Shown in pieces: positions 24,543 through 37,930 of a stretch of DNA of 64,000 nt. Within the stretch, counting starts at the first letter, position 1; every line of letters starts with the position of its first letter. The DNA is from Paragordius varius (taxonomy: Eukaryota > Nematomorpha): assembly GCA_964247055.1 (NCBI GenBank), contig OZ176059.1:1550001-1614000 (forward strand). The letters run 5' to 3'. The position numbers were made by a program, and so were the translations under genes. The notes under the pieces are model-generated. The model saw only the letters and a program-made list of their open reading frames with translations, ran no database searches and was not told where the DNA came from.

Positions 24543-25634
24543 TTAATCTTCGACAAATTCATGTACGTCATAGAGTTTAGCAAAATTTTGGATAAAATAT
24601 GGTATAGTCATATCAACTGTAATATTTTTGCGTAAAATGTCCGTTATAGAAGTGACAACTAAGGAGTCTTCTAAATTTTGTCGTCCATTTTTGGGAGAGT
24701 CAAAACGATTCGTCTGCTGCAAAGAATTATTGATTTTGGTCAAACAATCTTGTTTTGTGGACTCAAATTCGCTTTTAAGATTATTTTTGTTTTCACTTAG
24801 TAATGAAGATGTTTGAAGATGTTGTGAAAGACCACATGGATCTATATACCTATACCATTTAAGGTTAACGTTACAATTTAGTGCGACACCATGAGAGGTG
24901 TAAAAATTGGCAAATCTTACACCAAGGGCCCCAACCTTTTGTGGTGACAAGGCTATAAAAGTTTCATTTAAACACTCCACCGGTTTTGAATCCGTTGTTA
25001 ATAATAACGAATCAAAATTTGTTTTAACTGTCATTTGTGAATTAGGAGTAATCAGCTGTTTAACTTCAGGTATATACCAGCTACCTGTTAGCGATGAGGG
25101 TGTTACTTTACTGTATATATAAGGCGTTTGTAAATCTCTACATGTTAATGTCATACTGTAAATTAAATTATTCACATGGATCCGAATAAAATTTAGACTA
25201 GTTTGATTAGCCTGTGATATCGTTTCGCTATCTTGGTAATTTGATGTTAACCGATCTAAGTATGGAGGACTGAATACAGAACGTAAATTTAAGATGGGAT
25301 ATGCAATTAATTGTCCTGGTCCATGGAATGTTATTAAGCCACCTCGATTAGTTTCGTAATATTCAGCCCCTTGTTCCATTAAAAATTTTTTGTTAACAGT
25401 ATAAATCGTGTCTTTAGCAGGTATATTTCCATCTTTATACTTTCGAATACCCACGGTATAAACAGGATTATGTTGTAAAAGTATAAGGATCCCTAATATT
25501 TTTTCATCCCGTTTGATTATGTCCAAAGCTCTTTCCTGTACTTTCAAACCTTCTGCATAACTTACTATTCCTAACTTCCAAAGTTTAAATATTCTTTTGC
25601 ATAAAAATAAAAAATAAAAGGCTTACCTTTTCAT
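24543..25634 (-). CDS. LIPT2: Octanoyl-ACP:protein octanoyltransferase (LipB/LIPT2)
   Basis: It moves octanoate from acyl carrier protein to glycine cleavage H protein in mitochondria, the first step of lipoate synthesis. Exon 1 is only 8 nt (25634-25627, ATGAAAAG). A 33-nt intron follows, then exon 2 (25593-24543), together 1,059 nt and 352 residues. Joining them gives LGIVSYAEGLKVQE, the typical LipB start. Further motifs are RGGLITFHGPGQL (about 86-98), the LTGSW region, QKVGALGVR with the conserved Lys (about 222), TSHGVALN and DPCGL with the catalytic Cys (about 256). It is about 120 residues longer than human LIPT2 because of three polar inserts. The start codon is 16 bp from that of SDAD1 on the opposite strand. 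Confidence 0.95.
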
Positions 25635-25650
25635 AAGTCTCGGCAATGGT
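25635..25650. promoter_or_regulatory. 16-bp gap between LIPT2 and SDAD1 start codons
   Basis: The two genes diverge from here, so each 5' UTR and promoter must overlap the coding or leader sequence of the other. If SDAD1 starts at the later in-frame ATG at 25663 or 25705 the gap grows to 28 or 70 bp. No promoter motif was recognised. Confidence 0.5.
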
Positions 25651-28600
25651 ATGAAGAATGGGATGAGAAGTAATCAGAAAAACAACTTTTTGCAGAACGG
25701 TCGAATGAAAGTAATAAATAAGCATGTTACGAATCCTATCAAGCAAAAATCTCATCTTTTCCATAAAAACCCAAAATTGTATGAAGAGGAAGTAATTAAA
25801 ATTATGATTAACCTATAAATTAGTTTTTACAGCAGTATAATCAGTTCATAATTTTATACAATGCCTTAAAATTGAACCCACATGCTGAGCATAAAGAATT
25901 TGCCAACTCTATTGTATCCTTGTCAAAGGTTAATGCCCATTATAATTGTAAGGTTGTACCATACTATAAAGATAAACAGGAGGAATTCAAAATGGTTTGC
26001 ATTGATAGTCTTAAAATTACTTCACATCCCGAAATGAAATTGGTTTTATTTTTATTGGTTTACATTTTTTTGTTTTAGATCCTTTGTAAAATTACAATGG
26101 GTTTAAGGCAACGCAAAATAATTGATACAATGACCTTTGCCCAACTTATGTTAGATTGCATACTTTCTTTACATCAAACAAGTTTCGATCAATCATCCAA
26201 TGATATAAAATTACAATCATCTGAATCTAATAACTCAATTACGCCTTCCACATCGCTTTACAAAAATGAATATAAGAAAAAAATGCGGAATTTAATTATA
26301 TCATTCCTGGTGAACGATATGAAAAATGAAAATTCACGTCATAAAAATCCCAACCTAAACTCCAAACTTCAAACCTTTTTATATCAAATTTATTCGGCAA
26401 ACACTTATGATTCCAGCAATAACACCAACAACAATAATAATAATTTTCGAATCGATGATGATTTTAAGGCTTTTGCTAAAACTGCCCTACTCATAACTAT
26501 GCGGCTTTACATCAAAGGGATTTGGAATGATGGGAAAACGGTTAATTTTTTGGCTCAAGCTTGTTTCTCCCGCATAGCTAATGTAAGTTAAATCCAAAAT
26601 ATTACCTTCTTTTTGGTTTCGTCACATACTGGTTATATTATTATGGAGATAAAACTGTAAAAGATTAAGACAAATATTTTTTTATATTAACACCACATTA
26701 TACATTTTTACAATTTCTAGCCTAGGTTATGTATGGATAAAATTAGAGTTTACAATAGTATGGCTTTCCTTTTAATAACTATTTGATTTTTAGTGTTTAT
26801 ATATTTAAGGTTATAATATTCTGTTTTGTTGTTAACACACTCAATTCATGTTGCATCAGTTATTTTGTATTTGAATATTATATATATATTTCGTGTTAAA
26901 GCTTATCTGTTGTTGAGAATAACGATTGTGTAACGTCTACGCAAATAAGGCATGCACACATAAAAAGAACTTGTGATATAATAGCCAGTCACTTTTTTAT
27001 TTTGGTTTTCTTTTTATCGCTCAACTCTATTTTAATATACCATATTGCTATACGTGAATAAATCAACTTTTCATTTGGTGCCGTGTTAGCTTTCAATGAG
27101 CCAAGCGTTGGACATTTCAAAACTGGTTTTGGAGCCTTTTAAGGAACCGATGAATTTTACGCAATATATACGTCACATCAGGAGAGTCATAAATTTCAAA
27201 AATATCGAATCCAATGACACCACAATGAAACGCACCTTTCTCGCTTTCGGCGGTATTCAAGTAATAATGAAAATCGAAACTTTAGCATACCCAAAACTCA
27301 TAGATGACATGGAATGGGAGGAAATTGCAACCTTGGCCACTCAGATATTATTTACCAATCAGCAGCCTATGGTTGATTCGAGTTGAATTCTACCGATTAA
27401 AAAAAATGCCAGATGAATCAGTCATGGATTTCCTGGAACGTCTGAAAGCAAAGTGTGAAGCCGGGAAATTTGAAGGGGATATTCAGTCAAAATTACGCGA
27501 TTTATTCCTGGTAGGTCTTGAAAATCCCAGAGTCGAACGCGAAATTCAATCCAAATATCCAGATGGCAAAAAGGACGGGGGTCCGGTAACCCTTCAAGCG
27601 ATTGTAGACATCGCTTATTCCTATGAATTAGAAGATAAAAAGGTTCACAACATCAGAGATAATAATGATATGAACAATAATAATACAAGTGAACTTCCTT
27701 CAAGTATCCAACCAGTTGTTAATGATAATAATACAATCAATCAAATAACCCGAAAGATATGTAGTAATTGTGGGTATCGACATGGTTCCGCCATTTGTCC
27801 GGCAAAAGGAAAACGGTGTTTCAATTGCGACAAATGGAATCATTTCAGCACAGTATGCAAGGCAACGTTCCGACGGCCGTCAATCCGCACCATGACTAGC
27901 CCGAACAACACCCCCCGGATTTAAGTATTAATAAATAATATACCAACAACGTTTATCTACGATACGGGCGCCGAGGTATCCGTTATTGACAAGCGCACTT
28001 GGGTAAATATTGGTCGACCTCGTTTGCTCCCAGGTCCAAATTTGCGAACCTACAATGATGGCCCGATAGAAGTACTCGGAAAATCGATAATTTCAGTGGT
28101 TTTGAACGAAGTGCGTGGTGACGCAAACTAACCCACCAAGTATTGCCCCAAACCCCTTGTTGGAAGCATCTGTTTCGATCAACAAGGGAAAACGGTCGTT
28201 AAATGGCATTAAAGCGGGGGGCCTGGTTAGCAAGCTTTTTGCTTTCGCGAATTCACTATCATCTGCCGGGGTCCACCGCCAAGGTGTATTCTTTCCACTT
28301 AACTTGTGTAAGGTTGCTAGGTGTGGGTGACAGTTTGGTATAAACCGCTCATGAAAATTTATTTAGCCTAAGAACGAACGTAGCTCAGTTTTGTTTGTAG
28401 GTGTCGGACAATTTTTAATGGCCTCTAATTTTTCATTGGACGGCTCAATACCTTGGTCAGAAATCACGTACCCCATGTATTTTACTCGTGAGATACCAAT
28501 TTGCAATTTGTCTCGGCGCAATCGTAATCCCGCCTCTTGTAACCTTCTAAATACTTCCCTTAATCTTTGATCATGTTCCTCCCTGGTAGCTCCGGAAATT

Positions 28601-31600
28601 AAGACATCATCCAGGTACACACAAATACCAGGTATGTCCTTTAAAAGATTGTCCATGCATCTTTGAAAGATCATAGGTGCTGAAGTTAATCCGAATGGAA
28701 GTCGTTGGTAAGCATAAAACCCTTTGTGAGTTGTGATGGTTACTAGCGTCTGTGACGCCTGGTCTATCGGAAATTGTAAGTAAGCATCTTTCAGGTCTAA
28801 AGTGGAAAAAATTATCCCATTTGCCACTTTGGTGGCCAACTCGTCAAAAGTAGGTATCAGATGGGAATCCTTTGCTAAATAACGGTTGATACTAATTCGG
28901 AAATCGGCACATATCCTAATTTCTCCATTTTCTTTAATTATATTTACTGTGGGAGAGGCCCATGTTATTAGGGTTTGGGTCGGATCGATAGGTCGGAGTA
29001 TTTTGAGTTTAATTAATCTATCAATTTCATTTTCTACTAAAGGTTTTAGAGTTAAAGGTACCCTACGACAAGGAAAAACTTTAGGTTTGGCCCCGGGGTC
29101 GATAAATAATTTTATTGGGGGCCCCTTGAAAGTACCTATTTCAAACCGTAATCAGAAAAAGATTTAATATACACGGTTTTGAAACGCAATTATTGAACGA
29201 ATTAAGGAAAAATATAGTAAAAATGTAAAACTAGATATTATATTGAAAAGTTGATTTATTCACGTATAGCAATATGGTATATTAAAATAGAGTTGAGCGA
29301 TAAAAAGAAAACCAAAATAAAAAAGTGAGTGGCTATTGTATCACAAGTTGTTTTATGTGTGCATGCCTTATTTGCGTAGACGTTACACAATCGTTATTCT
29401 CAACAACAGATAAGCTTTAACACGAAATATATATATAATATTCAAATACAAAATAACTGATGCACCATGAATTGAGTGTGTTAACAAAATAGAATATTAT
29501 AACCTTACATTACTTTCCCCCTAAGTTGACCACGGGGGCTGTCGTGTTCGTACATTATACCTATAAGTTTAAACGATCGGGAGGCTGCCGTCTTCTTAGC
29601 GGATATCTACGCTCGGGTAGGTCAGAAACCTCCTTTACCACGTCGGGTGTGGCCTCTACAGGCGTCAGCGATTCTGGGGCTACGTCTTGCCATGAGGTAG
29701 CAGGAGTTGGGGCATGGACTATTTGAGATTCCGAGGTGGGATGGAAGGTTTGTTCGGAGTGAGCTCCCTCCACATGACCCAGGACACTTTCGACGCTAGG
29801 ATATTTATGCTCTATTAAGGGATTAGTTTCGTATGAATTCCCTCCTGACCTACGTCGTAATTGATCTACATGTTTACGTTTTCGAATCCCTTCCTCATCT
29901 TGCACTTCATACGAGAGTAACCCCCTTCTCTCCAGAATGTGACCTGGCCCCCAGCCTAAGGCCATTTCATTTTTAATATAGACCGGATCGTCTTGTTGGA
30001 ATTCGCGTCTCGATTCATTTTCGTGCTCTATAAATTCGACAGGGGTTGTTTTTACCCAAGAGATAGGATTGTGTACACGCCGTCTTAGGAATATGGCGGA
30101 AGGCGTTTCTTTTAGCGAAGAATGCATGCTAGTGAATAAAGGACCGTGTTGATAGCTTCATATGCATGCATTTGTTGGGTCTTAGTAGCGGCATATTTCG
30201 TTTTTAATGTCTTTATTACTCTCTCTACTAGGCCGTTTGTTTTGGGGTGATAGGGTGCTGCACAGATGTGCTTTATATTCATCTGATTTAGGAGAGTCGT
30301 AAATTCTCTTGAAGTAAAAAACGTGGCATTATCGGTCACAATTTGGCGGGGAAAACCAAATCGTGCGATGTGTTTTTCCAGGCAATTTAAAACGCTTTGA
30401 CTCGTTATTGATTTAAGAAGATCTATCTCTACCCACCGTGAGGCGCTATCGATAGTCACTAACCAATAATATCCGTCCACCGGTCCAGCAACATCTATAT
30501 GTAACCTTTCCCATGTCAAAGTGTTAAAATTCCATCGATAGGGAAGATTTTCAGGTGCGTTAGGTCGATAGGTTTGGCAAGCCTCGCACCTTTCCACATA
30601 ATTCGCTAGATCGGTGTCTAATTCGGGCCAAAATACCGAACACCGGGCTTGGGCTTTCATTGTTTTTAGCCCGCTGTGTCCCGTATGCAGAAGTTGCAAT
30701 ATCGTTTCCTGCATCGCTTGTGGTATCACTAAGCGATCATTCAGGTATAACAGATTATAACAACACTCCAAGTCGTTTTTATGTTTTAAAAAAGGTTTCA
30801 GATCTTTGTAGATCCAACCGTTTGTCCTGAGAGCATTTTTAACTTTTGATAACCGTTGGTCAGTGATTGTTGCCTCTTCGACCACTTTCTTATTTACATC
30901 CAGCGTTTTTAGAGCCAAAAATCGTACCTGCTTGGTGGCCGCGTCATCTTCATCATCTGGTTGGCTATGCTCTATGGGAAGTCTCGACAACTCGTCGACT
31001 AAGTTTTCTTCCCCTTTCTTGTAAAATATTTCATACGCGTACCCGATGGTATTCGATATTCACCTGTCAGCAGTTTGCTATTATTAATGTTGTTCATGTC
31101 TCTCTTCCGCCCAAATACTGACACTAGCGGTTTATGATCTGTATATATCTCGACGGTCTTCCATATATAAAGTATTTAAATTTTTCTAGGGCAAACACTA
31201 TGGCCTTGGCCTCTTTTTCGATCGTGGAATAACCCTTTTCTGCTATTGAACAAGTTCGTGACGCGTAAAAAATTGGGCGTTTCCCCTGTGGGGTAAGTCG
31301 TAGACTTGTTAAACATCTTACAGTACTTCTTCATTATTGATACAAATGGGATGAACCAATTGAGCTTTTTAATGTCTAAGACGTGGGAAAGTAATCCCTG
31401 GTCTGTAGGGTTAGTCTCTGATCTTACTCCTACCGATGTGTCGGGAGGGGAAAAGTATCCACTTTGGGAAATTAATCTTTTATTTGTGTCTTTTTGAGCT
31501 TCACAAATGTAACTAATTCCTGGGGAATCCAAGAGCTTCTGAAAGATCAGGAGCTTTTCAGGATCTGGGTTTGACCAGTTGATTCCGTCAATTTTGACTG

Positions 31601-34600
31601 GATTGTCGTTGGTAATCGCTTCACCGTCTGGGTGTGCAAGTGGGTTCCAAGGGTATGGAAGTCTTCCATTGCTTAATCCTGATCTAGCTTTTTGGATGGC
31701 ACCCTTACATTAGCAGAATTTACTTCGGTGTTTTATTTTACATCAAAGTTTTAACTCTTCAAGATGAAGTCGGAGATCTATCAATAGATCAAGCCAAAAC
31801 CCTAGCCGCTTCTAAGAAGGCATGGAAATTTTCAAATCTCCCTGTCCCCGGACCATTAGTTACATTTTTTCAAGCTATAACCCCGTCCAAAGTGAACTTT
31901 GCTTCAGCAAATTTTGCCTACCCCAGAATTCCAGACAAAGTCGGACCACCAATTCTTGGTGACACCGAGACCGATAAGAAGGTGGAGTACTTGTTACCTC
32001 AACTAAACCTCCTTTACGGATTATTACGAGGATTCTCTAGCCAAAAAAGCTAGAACAGGATTAAGCAATGGAAGACTTCCATACCCTTGGAACCCACTTG
32101 CACACCCAGACGGTGAAGCGATTACCAACGACAATCCAGTCAAAATTGACGGAATCAACTGGTCAAACCCAGAACCTGAAAAGCTCCTGATCCTTCAGAA
32201 GCTCTTGGATTCCCCAGGAATTAGTTACATTTGTGAAGCTCAAAACGACACAAATAAAAGATTTTCCCAAAATGGATACTTTTCCCCTCCCGACACATCG
32301 GTAGGAGTAAGATCAGAGACTAACCCTACAGACCAGGGATTACTTTCCCACGTCTTAGACATTAAAAAGCTCAATTGGTTCATACCATTTGTATCAATAA
32401 TGAAGAAGTACTGTAAGATGTTTAACAAGTCTACGACTTACCCCACAGGGGAAACGCCCAATTTTTTACGCGTCACAAACTTGTTCAATAGCAGAAAAGG
32501 GTTATTCCACGATCGAAAAAGAGGTCAAGGCCATAGTGTTTGCCCTAGAAAAATTTAAATACTTTATATATGGAAGACCGTTCGAGATATATACAGATCA
32601 TAAACCGCTAGTGTCAGTATTTGGGCGGAAGAGAGACATGAACAACATTAATAATAGCAAACTGCTGACAGGTGAATATCGAATACCATCGGGTACGCGT
32701 ATGAAATATTTTACAAGAAAGGGGAAGAAAACTTAGTCGACGAGTTGTCGAGACTTCCCATAGAGCATAGCCAACCAGATGATGAAGATGACGCGGCCAC
32801 CAAGCAGGTACGATTTTTGGCTCTAAAAACGCTGGATGTAAATAAGAAAGTGGTCGAAGAGGCAACAATCACTGACCAACGGTTATCAAAAGTTAAAAAT
32901 GCTCTCAGGACAAACGGTTGGATCTACAAAGATCTGAAACCTTTTTTAAAACATAAAAACGACTTGGAGTGTTGTTATAATCTGTTATACCTGAATGATC
33001 GCTTAGTGATACCACAAGCGATGCAGGAAACGATATTGCAACTTCTGCATACGGGACACAGCGGGCTAAAAACAATGAAAGCCCAAGCCCGGTGTTCGGT
33101 ATTTTGGCCCGAATTAGACACCGATCTAGCGAATTATGTGGAAAGGTGCGAGGCTTGCCAAACCTATCGACCTAACGCACCTGAAAATCTTCCCTATCGA
33201 TGGAATTTTAACACTTTGACATGGGAAAGGTTACATATAGATGTTGCTGGACCGGTGGACGGATATTATTGGTTAGTGACTATCGATAGCGCCTCACGGT
33301 GGGTAGAGATAGATCTTCTTAAATCAATAACGAGTCAAAGCGTTTTAAATTGCCTGGAAAAACACATCGCACGATTTGGTTTTCCCCGCCAAATTGTGAC
33401 CGATAATGCCACGTTTTTTACTTCAAGAGAATTTACGACTCTCCTAAATCAGATGAATATAAAGCACATCTGTGCAGCACCCTATCACCCCAAAACAAAC
33501 GGCCTAGTAGAGAGAGTAATAAAGACATTAAAAACGAAATATGCCGCTACTAAGACCCAACAAATGCATGCATATGAAGCTATCAACACGGTCCTTTATT
33601 CACTAGCATGCATTCTTCGCTAAAAGAAACGCCTTCCGCCATATTCCTAAGACGGCGTGTACACAATCCTATCTCTTGGGTAAAAACAACCCCTGTCGAA
33701 TTTATAGAGCACGAAAATGAATCGAGACGCGAATTCCAACAAGACGATCCGGTCTATATTAAAAATGAAATGGCCTTAGGCTGGGGGCCAGGTCACATTC
33801 TGGAGAGAAGGGGGTTACTCTCGTATGAAGTGCAAGATGAGGAAGGGATTCGAAAACGTAAACATGTAGATCAATTACGACGTAGGTCAGGAGGGAATTC
33901 ATACGAAACTAATCCCTTAATAGAGCATAAATATCCTAGCGTCGAAAGTGTCCTGGGTCATGTGGAGGGAGCTCACTCCGAACAAACCTTCCATCCCACC
34001 TCGGAATCTCAAATAGTCCATGCCCCAACTCCTGCTACCTCATGGCAAGACGTAGCCCCAGAATCGCTGACGCCTGTAGAGGCCACACCCGACGTGGTAA
34101 AGGAGGTTTCTGACCTACCCGAGCGTAGATATCCGCTAAGAAGACGGCAGCCTCCCGATCGTTTAAACTTATAGGTATAATGTACGAACACGACAGCCCC
34201 CGTGGTCAACTTAGGGGGAAAGTAATGTAAGGTTATAATATTCTATTTTGTTAACACACTCAATTCATGGTGCATCAGTTATTTTGTATTTGAATATTAT
34301 ATATATATTTCGTGTTAAAGCTTATCTGTTGTTGAGAATAACGATTGTGTAACGTCTACGCAAATAAGGCATGCACACATAAAAAGAACTTGTGATATAA
34401 TAGCCAGTCACTTTTTTATTTTGGTTTTCTTTTTATCGCTCAACTCTATTTTAATATACCATATTGCTATACGTGAATAAATCAACTTTTCAATATAATA
34501 TCTAGTTTTACATTTTTTTACTATATTTTTCCTTAATTCGTTCAATAATTGCGTTTCTAAACCGTGTATATTAAATCTTTTTCTGATTACGGTTTGAAAA

Positions 34601-37305
34601 TGTGGGGTTTGTTTGTTGTTTTATGCAGATAAAATAAACTTTGTCAAGTTACATAAATTTAACATTAATAATATCTAATTGAGTGGGTAACGACGAGAGT
34701 TTGTAATGTAAATGATGTTAGAATCGTCGTAAAATAACGCAAAAATAAAAATAATTTTATTAATTCTCAAATTTTCGCCATAGGCATCATCAGGAGATTA
34801 GTTATTTAATTTTTATTTTCTTATATTATATATATTTTTCTTAACTAATCTCATGATGATGCCTATGGCGAAAATTTGAGAATTAATAAAATTATTTTTA
34901 TTTTTGCGTTATTTTACGACGATTCTAACATCATTAATAATATCTATTATTTGGGTTTGGAAAAATCGGTATTTCACAAAATTCTTGTGTATTATCTCTT
35001 TTTTGCATAGTTTTTTTTAATTTTGTCTTCATATTTTCGAAAATATATATGTAGATTTTTTTCAAACTTAGATTATGTCAATGGCAATACGATTTTTCTT
35101 GAATCCAAACGATTTCAAAGTTGATGAAGACAATGATCCCAGCTGCTCAGCGACAAAAGTTTTATTCATAAATTATTTACAGTATTTATGTTTAATTGAT
35201 ATACCATTTACAGTTCAAATTCACCCTTGAACAATTCAAATTCACCCTCGAACAATTCAAATTCACCCTAAAAATAAATTATGTGTTTTCGAACTAACAT
35301 AACTCATTATTTATATAAAATATATCTTTATGGCATAATTTATTATTTTTTCAGTATTATTTTAATTTAAAACAAAATTTTATTTTTTAAAAAATAGATT
35401 AAAATATACGTAATTTTTAATCTTAAAAAACATGTTATTTATTTGAGGGTGAATTTGAATTGTTCGAGGGTGAATTTGAATTGTTCAAGGGTGAATTTGA
35501 ATTGTTTAAAGGTGAATTTGAATTGTTTAAGGGTGAATTTGAAGTGTATTTGGTATATATAGTGGAATGTTAATAACCATCACGCCTATAAACTAATAAT
35601 TACATCGCCGGTTTGTTTAACACTAACAAGTTAAATGAATTTGCGGATTTATTAATTACATAATTTGAAGGGTCAAATTTGAAAACTTATGAGGCCTTCT
35701 AATAAATATTTTTAAATTAAAACATTTTTTAATCATATGATTGTTAAAAATTTACTACGAATCAAACAATATAACTACCATTTATTTATGCACTTTCTTT
35801 GTTAATTTATTTCAAGATTGTTTAAAAGGAATATCAAAATAATTTATGTTTCGTAAATAGCGCACCTTATTTTTAATGTTATAAAATTTTAAAATTTTTG
35901 GAGGCTTAAATTGGATTTATTACCCCTGAATTAGATCATGTTGATTATTTACCGGTTTTTAAGTTTAAAATGTGTTAATTTTTAAGTTGTGTCATTATTT
36001 TAAGTCAGTTATGTTTCACGTCGCCACAAGCATACTTTATGGGTCCAAAAACAATAAGGAAATTATATATAATCATTTTATACTCTTTTTTACTAAAAGA
36101 ATCGAAATATTAGTAAAATAAACTATAAAATTAATTAAAAATTATTCAATTTTAATATTATATTCCCAAAACATGGGTCATGATAACCATATTGAGTTAT
36201 ATATATTTCTCCTATGTCATTAGGGTAGGGGGGGGAGCATACATTTTATTTCCAAACATGAAATATTTTAAAATGGTTAAAAATTATATTTTTTTCGTAG
36301 TATTTAATTATTTTTTGATTCATATTTTATCTGGTGAAAAAAAACTACCATATTGTAACAAAGAATTTACTTTAAATATAATTTTTATCGTTTTAAATAT
36401 AAAATTTTTTTTTAATTATCAAAAAATTATTTATTTTAGTCTAATGATGGCACACTAAATGCCGCCGATATTATGAAACGCAGTAAAATAACGAAAAAAA
36501 CTCGAAGTCGAAAGAAACAAACCGCGCGACAATTGAAAGCGCTCGTAAAACGCACCACTGCGACAGTGGATAAGGAAGGAATTACAATGTTTAATAGTAA
36601 TACACAAAAACTGATTGATTACCTTTATGATTCTCAAGGTTGTTTTTTTGCATATAAAACTTAACTTGACAAATTTATTTAAAATGTGCTTGATTAATAA
36701 TTCGATTGATTTGAGTTGATAAAACAGTGTGTGTGGAAGAATTGTATAATGAATTTAAAAAAATTGTCTTAAAAACCTTATTAGATAAGACTACTTTGAG
36801 GGAAATGGCGATTGATTAATATGCATGATGATTATTTTGACAAGAAATATTAGTATAGTTATGATTTAAAATGCAAAAATTGCGATTTTTATATCAGTTA
36901 ATATAATTGAAAATTACTTTAACATCGCTGCATTAATCCAAATTACAAAACAGTCTAATATTAAAACCCTTTGTAATAATACTTATTAATAACCAATCGA
37001 ATATCTTAAAATAAATTGTTTAAAAAATTATCTATCGTCGTAATTTACGGAAAAATTATATCATATTTTTTTATTTGTGTATAGAATTTGCTGAAAAATT
37101 ATTCCTACAATTACAACATCGCAATGAAGGGTTTGAGATACGGAGTATTAGTATAGATTTAGTTTCACGTATTATTGGTCTACATAAGGTAATAAATAAA
37201 TATATATATTTATAATGGTCAAATTACATATAATATTGTTTCCATTTTTTTAAATCGTTTTAGCATACCTGAGTGTTTAAAATTCTAATTAACACTTTAT
37301 TATTA

Positions 37306-37346
<41 letters not shown>

Positions 37347-37849
37347 TACAGTATGCATACTGTAATATTGATCAATTTTCATTATTGTTGGACAATTGGT
37401 ATGGTAATACACTAGCGTATGATATAAAACAAATTTCGTCCATTAAATAAACAAAGACGTTGTAATTTCAACCATTTGTTGATTTTATTACGCATACGCT
37501 ATTGTATTCGTTACTAGAATGTGAATTGATCCTATATATATATATATATGTATATACCATTTACTTGAACAATTCAAATTCACCCTCAAATAAAATATAT
37601 ATTTTTTTTTAAGATTAAAAATTACCTATATTTTATATTTTTAAAAAATAAAAATTTTGTTTTAAATTAAAATACAAACTATACCATAAACATATATTTC
37701 ATATTAATAATGAATTATATTAGTTCGAAAACACATAATTTATTTTTAGAATAAATTTGAATTGTTTAAGAGGGTGAATTTGAATTGTTTAAGGGTGAAT
37801 TTGAATTGTTCAAGGGTGATGAATTTGAATTGTTCAAGGGTGAATTTTA

Positions 37850-37930
<81 letters not shown>

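Larger units (their letters stand above)
26805..34598. mobile_element. Rearranged Ty3/gypsy LTR retrotransposon (fossil) inside an SDAD1 intron
   Basis: Order of parts: 5' LTR, gag and protease start (+, 26805-28117); reverse-transcriptase region (-, 28117-29138); LTR plus 3' flank, integrase and RNase H (-, 29138-31300); virus capsid-like centre (31300-32435); RNase H, integrase, LTR and flank (+, 32435-34598). The last three blocks form a large inverted repeat. It is broken, with rearrangement and several coding breaks, and cannot be a working copy as arranged. The three LTR copies differ at only a few positions, so it looks young in evolutionary terms. Confidence 0.9.
29138..34598. repeat. 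Large inverted repeat, arms of about 2.56 kb
   Basis: The left arm (29138-31697) and right arm (32042-34598) are nearly identical inverted copies around a spacer of about 344 bp. Each arm contains, from the outside in, about 105 bp of flank, an LTR, the integrase region, RNase H and part of a virus capsid-like segment. Only a few differences are visible by eye, so the duplication is recent or has been kept alike by conversion. Confidence 0.9.

Noticed and set aside
36180-36458. Open frame of 92 codons upstream of an SDAD1 exon
   Set aside because: Hydrophobic Phe/Ile/Tyr-rich translation typical of AT-rich noncoding DNA. It merely runs into the true acceptor at 36440 in another frame.
37762-37860. 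Open frame with repeated [16 protein letters not shown] peptide
   Set aside because: It is the 21-bp arm repeats of a family A foldback element read in one frame; the same frame appears in other copies at 22620-22690.
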